A stretch of DNA of 64,000 nt from Casp-actino8 sp965659595 (GTDB lineage: Bacteria > Actinomycetota > Acidimicrobiia > Acidimicrobiales > Ilumatobacteraceae), in NCBI GenBank assembly GCA_965659595.1, contig CBFHWN010000001.1, forward strand, positions 1 to 64,000. The letters are read 5' to 3'. The notes under the pieces are model-generated. The model worked only from the letters and a program-made list of their open reading frames with translations, searched no databases and was not told the DNA's origin. Position 1 is the stretch's first letter. Each line of letters starts with the position of its first letter. The position numbers and the translations under genes were made by a program. This document shows positions 59,747 to 64,000 of the stretch, piece by piece.

Positions 59747-60961
59747 CTACTCGATGCGCAGACCCGAGATTGCGCGAGCGATCACCAGCTGCTGAATTTC
59801 ACTCGTGCCCTCGAAGATGGTGTGAATCTTCGCGTCTCGGTGCATGCGCTCGACGTGGTACTCACGGGTGTAGCCGTAGCCGCCGAGGATCTGAATGGCC
59901 TCTTCGGTCACGCGCACGGCAGTCTCCGACGCGTAGTACTTGCTCATCGAACCTTCACCGTTCTTGAAACCGCCGTTGCGAGCCAACCATGCGGCGCGCC
60001 AGATGAGTAGACGAGCCGCGTCGATCTGAGTGACCATGTTGGCCAACTTGAACGCAATCGCCTGGTTCATGATGATCGGCTTGCCGAACGCCACGCGCTC
60101 CTTGGCGTAATCGAGAGCGATCTCGTACGCACCGCGGGCAATACCTAGCGCCTGCGCGCCCACCGCCGGACGAGTCGCTTCGAAAGTCTTCATGGCCGGC
60201 TGAGCCTCACCGGTACGACCGGCTTCGCGCGCCCGAGCCAATTTGGCGTCGAGTTTCTCCTTGCCACCGAGCAGACAACGGCCCGGGACTCGCACGTCGT
60301 CAAGGACGACTTCTGCGGTGTGCGACGCCTTGATGCCGTGCTTCTTGTACTTCTGGCCCTGCGACAGACCCTTGGTTCCGGGCGGCACCACGAACGAAGC
60401 CTGGCCGCGACCCTTCAGTTCCGGGTCGACCGCCGCCACCACCACGTGAACGTCGGCGATTCCACCGTTGGTGATCCAAGCCTTGGTGCCGTTCAGTGCC
60501 CACTCGTCATTGGCCTCGTCGTACACCGCACGCGTGCGAAGAGACGACACGTCGGAACCGGCGTCGGGCTCGCTCACGCAGAAGGCGCCGAGCTTCACGT
60601 CATCGGCAGTGCCGTAGCACTGGGGCACCCACTCGATCACTTGCTCGGGAGTTCCGTTACCGCTGATACCGGCGGCGGCGAGACCCGAGCCCATGATGGC
60701 CATACCGAGACCGGCATCACCCCAGAAGATCTCTTCGATGGCCACCGGCAACGTGAGTCCGGAGTTGTCGCCCATGGCGTTCATCATGAAGTCGACGCCG
60801 TAGAGCCCGATCTTGGCGGCCTCCTGCACGATCGGCCATGGGAACTCCTCACGGTCGTCCCACTCTTCGGCCGCCGGGCGCATGACGTCCTTGGCGAACT
60901 CGTGGATCCAGTCCTTCAACTGGATCTGGTCGTCGTTGAGAGAAAGGTTGAAGTCGGCCAT
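59747..60961 (-). CDS. acyl-CoA dehydrogenase
   Basis: A 404-residue flavoenzyme. FCVSEPDAGSDVSSLRTR (about 127-144) is the middle-domain motif, GGYGYTREYHVERMHRDAKIHTIFEGTSEIQ the C-terminal signature that carries the catalytic Glu (IFEGTSE). This is a classical short/medium-chain-type homotetrameric enzyme, unlike the FadE at 27374. The start is ATG at 60961. A perfect 18-bp palindrome lies eight bases upstream, so repression by a lipid- or acyl-CoA-responsive regulator is likely. Confidence 0.94.
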   Translation of the reverse strand: MADFNLSLNDDQIQLKDWIHEFAKDVMRPAAEEWDDREEFPWPIVQEAAKIGLYGVDFMMNAMGDNSGLTLPVAIEEIFWGDAGLGMAIMGSGLAAAGISGNGTPEQVIEWVPQCYGTADDVKLGAFCVSEPDAGSDVSSLRTRAVYDEANDEWALNGTKAWITNGGIADVHVVVAAVDPELKGRGQASFVVPPGTKGLSQGQKYKKHGIKASHTAEVVLDDVRVPGRCLLGGKEKLDAKLARAREAGRTGEAQPAMKTFEATRPAVGAQALGIARGAYEIALDYAKERVAFGKPIIMNQAIAFKLANMVTQIDAARLLIWRAAWLARNGGFKNGEGSMSKYYASETAVRVTEEAIQILGGYGYTREYHVERMHRDAKIHTIFEGTSEIQQLVIARAISGLRIE

Positions 60962-60968
60962 ACCCCAA

Positions 60969-60986
60969 GGTTACCCATGGGTAACC
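60969..60986. promoter_or_regulatory. 18-bp perfect palindromic operator candidate
   Basis: GGTTACCC-AT-GGGTAACC is fully self-complementary. It is 7 bases upstream of the acyl-CoA dehydrogenase ATG (60961) and about 50 bases upstream of the divergent membrane protein start. A perfect 18-mer is unlikely by chance, and operators this close to the start are usual for TetR-type regulators of lipid genes. The regulator is not in the window as far as can be seen. Confidence 0.6.
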
Positions 60987-61036
60987 GCTCAGGCCACTCC
61001 TGGTTCGTCTCGACTGAGCCCTGGCAGACTCGACAC

Positions 61037-62104
61037 ATGGCGTCCCCCCAGCCGGTGAACTCCTTCAGCCTGAGAGGAGTGCTGGTCGCGCTCGTGGTCG
61101 GCCTCGGAGTGCTGCATCTTCTGGTGGCCGTCGGTCGGGCCCATGACTGGGCCGTCGAGGGAGCCACTCTCGCTGCCACCGGACTGATCCATTTCGTCGC
61201 AGCCTTCGGACTCATGACCACTCGTCGACCCCGCGGATACTTCGTCGTTCTCGTCTGGCTCACCGTGACCGCCGCTGCGCTCGTGTACACGCGTACCGTC
61301 GGCTACGTATTCGGGCCCTTTTCGGGATACGCGCCATCGTTGTCGTCGTACGAGTTCACCGTTCTCGGACTGTCGCTCGCCGCTGCCGCCCTCATCGTCG
61401 GCGTACTTCTCGTCGACCTCGACGTCGCCGGTGACCCCGGATGGCGATTCGACACCATCGCACCGGCCATCGTGGTCATTGCCGCCATCCCGGGGTTGGC
61501 CGCCTCCAGTTGGGTTGACAATGCCTCGAGCCTGGCCGGCACCGGACATGTTCACTACTCGTCGACTCTTGCGATCGGCAGCGACGATCTGTCATGGGAC
61601 GATCGCACTGCCCTCGGTGAGGAAGTAGCGCGTGCGCGCGAGATCGCGCTGTCGTACCCGACACTCGAATCTGCACTTGATGCCGGCTGGGTCGTGTCCG
61701 GACAGTCGGCACGCGGAGCTGGTCAGATGGTCGTCGACGCGTCACGCGACTTTCGCACGATGGTGTTCGACGTCGAGTCTCCGCAAGGGCTGATCTACGC
61801 GTCATCCGACCCCACTGCTCCCGTGGTCGGCGTTCAGTATTCCCAGTGGGTGTCGAGCGACATCGGGCCATCAGGGTTCGTCGGGCAAGAGTCTCTCTGG
61901 CATCTCCATGGCGCTACCTGCGTCGTCGAGGGCCCGATGGGTGATTACGCAGTTCCCCTCGACGAACCCACGACCGGATCAGGTTGCCAAAACGTGAATG
62001 GAACCCGAGACGACACCGTCGCGTACATGATTCGGGCCTGGGTCGTGCCGGGTTGGGAGAATCCGTACGGGACTTTCGCCCACGACCACCCGGCTCTCGG
62101 CTGA
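61037..62104 (+). CDS. membrane protein with C-terminal exterior domain, function unknown
   Basis: A 355-residue protein. Residues 1-158 have about five transmembrane helices (12-31, 42-61, 67-87, 107-126, 136-155). Residues 160-355 are hydrophilic and likely outside the cell, with SYPTLESALDAGW, GLIYASSDPTAPVVGVQYS, LWHLHGATC and a final GWENPYGTFAHDHP. The paired His-x-His and Cys near 300 and His-Asp-His near 350 look like metal ligands. Start at 61037 is chosen; the frame is open further upstream inside the antisense of the acyl-CoA dehydrogenase. I recognise no named family. Confidence 0.65.
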   Translation: MASPQPVNSFSLRGVLVALVVGLGVLHLLVAVGRAHDWAVEGATLAATGLIHFVAAFGLMTTRRPRGYFVVLVWLTVTAAALVYTRTVGYVFGPFSGYAPSLSSYEFTVLGLSLAAAALIVGVLLVDLDVAGDPGWRFDTIAPAIVVIAAIPGLAASSWVDNASSLAGTGHVHYSSTLAIGSDDLSWDDRTALGEEVARAREIALSYPTLESALDAGWVVSGQSARGAGQMVVDASRDFRTMVFDVESPQGLIYASSDPTAPVVGVQYSQWVSSDIGPSGFVGQESLWHLHGATCVVEGPMGDYAVPLDEPTTGSGCQNVNGTRDDTVAYMIRAWVVPGWENPYGTFAHDHPALG

Positions 62105-62113
62105 CGCGGAGTT

Positions 62114-64000
62114 TCAGGAAGCTCGGCGATTACGGCCGCCGCGGGAGATCTTCTTCTTGTGCTCGAGGAAGTCGACGAGCAGATAGTCCCCCAGGTTGTC
62201 ACTACTCGTCAGGAACGCGCGACCGCCGTTGAGCGACGACATTTGCTCGACGAAACGCCTGAGGTACACGTCGGCGTCGAGCATGAAGGTGTTGATCCGG
62301 ATGTTCTCTTTCGAACAGCGAACGGCTTCACGCAAGGTGGCCTCGACGGTGAGTTGCTGGGCCTCGTAGCCGTCGAAGTAGGTGAACCATGCTTCTCCGT
62401 ACGGCGTGATGTGCGCCGTCGGCTCACCATCGGTGATCATGATGATCTGCTTGTTGCCGTGCTGACGCGCCAACATCTTGCGCGCGAGTCCGAGCGCATG
62501 ATGCATGTTGGTTCCCTGCATCCCGGGGATGGTGGCCTCGACGAGTTCGTCGGCCTTGATCTCCCAGGCCACGTGGCCGAACATCAAAATTCCGAGATAG
62601 TCGCGCGGATACTGCGACGAGATGAGCGACTGCAAAGCGACGGCAACCTTCTTGGCCGGACCCCAACGGTCGTCGCGATACATCGAGTACGACGCGTCGA
62701 GCATGAGAACCGTGGCCGAACGCGTGAGGTGTTCGGTGCGCTCGATCTCGAAATCGTCGGGCGACAATCGAATGGGCGTACCTTTTCCGCCTCGATTGAG
62801 CGCGTTGCGAATGGTCCGCTGCAGATCGAGGTTGAACGGATCGCCATACTCGTACGGCTTGGTGTCGTAAGTGCGTTCGTGACCTTGACCGATCGGACTG
62901 ATCTGGTGCTGACCCAATTTGTCCTTGGCGAGCCGTGAGAACATGTCGCGCAAAGCCTTCGAGCCGATCTGGCGCATACCCTTGGGGGTGACTTCGAGCT
63001 TGCCTTCCTTCTGACGGATGAGGCCCTCGCGCTCGAGCTCCTGCACCAACTTCGACAACTTGTCCATGGCATTCGCCACGTCGTCACCCATGAGATCTCG
63101 CACTCGATCCATGTCGGCCTCGGCCAACTGCTGCGGTGTGGAGGGATTGCGCATCAGGTCTTCCAACTGGTCGAGGTCGCCGAGATCGCGCATGGTTTGC
63201 ATGGCCTGCTCGAACCCCATCGGACCCTGGCCTTGCATCTCGTAACCCTGTTCCCACGGCAACGACGGAAACATCGACTGCATGTTCGCGCTCAGCTGGC
63301 CCATCTGCTGTTGCAGGTCCATGTCCTGCATGAGCTGTTGCGACAACTCCTCGAGCTGGGCTCGCTGTTCGGGCGACATCGAGTTGTACATGGCCTGGGC
63401 GGCCGCCATCCGTTGGGCGATGTTTTCGAGTAGTTCTTCGATCGTCTGCGGGTTCTCGGGGAAGAAGTCGCCATACTCCTTCATGAAGTCGTCGAAGCCG
63501 GGATCCTCACCGCGCTGGTGCTTGTCGATCATCTCGTTCAGCGCGGTCATCATCTCTTTCATGCGCTGCATGTCCTGCGGCGTCATGTTCTGGATGGCCG
63601 ACGACATCTGATCGACCATTTGCTGAGCGAGTTGATTGCGGAGTTTGTCCTTCAACTGCTCGAACCGCTGCTCGGCTTCCTTCGACTCGAAGTCGTAGGC
63701 GTCGAGCTCGCGCACCTTGCCGGCCAGGTCGTCGGGGAGCATGTCGAGCCGGAAGTTGCGATCTTCGGCCGACCTTTGAGCACTCTCCTGACGACGGGAG
63801 TCGGCGCTCTTGTTGGCATCGCGCACCGACTGGTCGATCGCGTGACGCTCCTCGTCGACGATGTCGTTCAGCTCGTCGGCAATCTCCTTGTAGACACCGC
63901 CCAAGTCGCCTCGATCGAGCAGTTCTTGGCGACGCTCCTTCATACGTTTGCGCATCTCTTGCAGCCCCATCAGGCGCTCACCGTTCGGATCGGTGAGGCC
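62114..64000 (-). CDS. CoxE-like VWA-domain protein, N-terminus cut by window edge
   Basis: At least 628 residues; the frame stays open to the window edge at 64000, so an ATG at 63970 may not be the true start. The N-terminal half is a charged, Gln/Met-rich helical region, probably coiled-coil (about 60-310, with LAQQMVDQMSSAIQ and MAAAQAMYNSM). A winged-helix-like segment precedes the VWA domain (about 430-600) with MIDAS motifs DASYS, GTN and ITDGEP. Such proteins usually work with a MoxR-type AAA ATPase encoded next to them, here presumably beyond the edge. Confidence 0.85.
   Translation of the reverse strand, partial: GLTDPNGERLMGLQEMRKRMKERRQELLDRGDLGGVYKEIADELNDIVDEERHAIDQSVRDANKSADSRRQESAQRSAEDRNFRLDMLPDDLAGKVRELDAYDFESKEAEQRFEQLKDKLRNQLAQQMVDQMSSAIQNMTPQDMQRMKEMMTALNEMIDKHQRGEDPGFDDFMKEYGDFFPENPQTIEELLENIAQRMAAAQAMYNSMSPEQRAQLEELSQQLMQDMDLQQQMGQLSANMQSMFPSLPWEQGYEMQGQGPMGFEQAMQTMRDLGDLDQLEDLMRNPSTPQQLAEADMDRVRDLMGDDVANAMDKLSKLVQELEREGLIRQKEGKLEVTPKGMRQIGSKALRDMFSRLAKDKLGQHQISPIGQGHERTYDTKPYEYGDPFNLDLQRTIRNALNRGGKGTPIRLSPDDFEIERTEHLTRSATVLMLDASYSMYRDDRWGPAKKVAVALQSLISSQYPRDYLGILMFGHVAWEIKADELVEATIPGMQGTNMHHALGLARKMLARQHGNKQIIMITDGEPTAHITPYGEAWFTYFDGYEAQQLTVEATLREAVRCSKENIRINTFMLDADVYLRRFVEQMSSLNGGRAFLTSSDNLGDYLLVDFLEHKKKISRGGRNRRAS

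Overview
This is a compact, high-GC bacterial chromosome segment. Its genes are packed on both strands with many 4-base ATGA or GTGA start/stop overlaps, frequent GTG starts, and strong GC bias at third codon positions. The gene content suggests an aquatic, monoderm actinobacterium, possibly of class Acidimicrobiia. The supporting features are an LPXTG-anchored surface protein, cell-wall-binding type 2 repeats, mycobacterial-style FadD/FadE/P450/amidohydrolase genes, DrrAB-like and MacB/FtsX-like ABC transporters, and a heliorhodopsin. The taxon is an inference. I saw no rRNA, tRNA, CRISPR array, insertion sequence or prophage, and no gene-free stretch longer than about 200 bases.

Layout. 1-1024: end of a two-component phosphorelay (response regulator tail, Hpt protein, LuxR-type regulator). 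1217-8218: surface/polysaccharide module with an LPXTG protein, GT4 glycosyltransferase, hairpin-type protein and GH130 enzyme chained by overlapping start/stop codons, then a secreted membrane-anchored protein. 8219-14106: Baeyer-Villiger-type monooxygenase, phosphotransferase, secreted subtilase with cell-wall-binding repeats, nitroreductase. 14802-18910: 1-Cys peroxiredoxin with a readable promoter, and a MacB-like exporter. 18924-22213: DNA repair and housekeeping, including a Fpg/Nei homologue that appears to have lost its N-terminal catalytic residues, and a tauD-tag-NUDIX operon. 22252-31463: MFS transporter, NUDIX hydrolase, alcohol dehydrogenase, PhyH dioxygenase, MOSC protein, and an acyl-CoA dehydrogenase/P450/acyl-CoA synthetase catabolic group.

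31500-39320: lipoprotein hydrolase divergent from a rhodanese-pirin-NTF2 operon whose promoter carries a CsoR/CstR-like palindrome; heliorhodopsin; alkylsulfatase; aldehyde dehydrogenase; DoxX-like protein. 39327-44942: TetR regulator with a SnoaL-like enzyme, a GH78 rhamnosidase, a START-like protein and a second acyl-CoA synthetase.

44992-50567: a four-gene operon coding for two different four-cysteine RecB-family nucleases, a minimal SF1 helicase and a protein of unknown family. This is the best candidate in the window for an undescribed DNA-processing or defence system. 50620-57937: methyltransferase, a monooxygenase-esterase fusion, VOC protein and two tandem amidohydrolases, divergent from an SDR across a promoter region with tandem 17-bp direct repeats. 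57984-64000: DrrAB-like exporter, acyl-CoA dehydrogenase with an 18-bp perfect palindrome at its 5' end, a membrane protein with a possible metal-binding exterior domain, and a truncated CoxE-like VWA protein.

The recurring theme is oxidation of hydrophobic ketones, alcohols, sterol-like or sulfated compounds through monooxygenases, dehydrogenases, esterases and CoA-dependent beta-oxidation enzymes, alongside envelope glycan and surface-protein functions.
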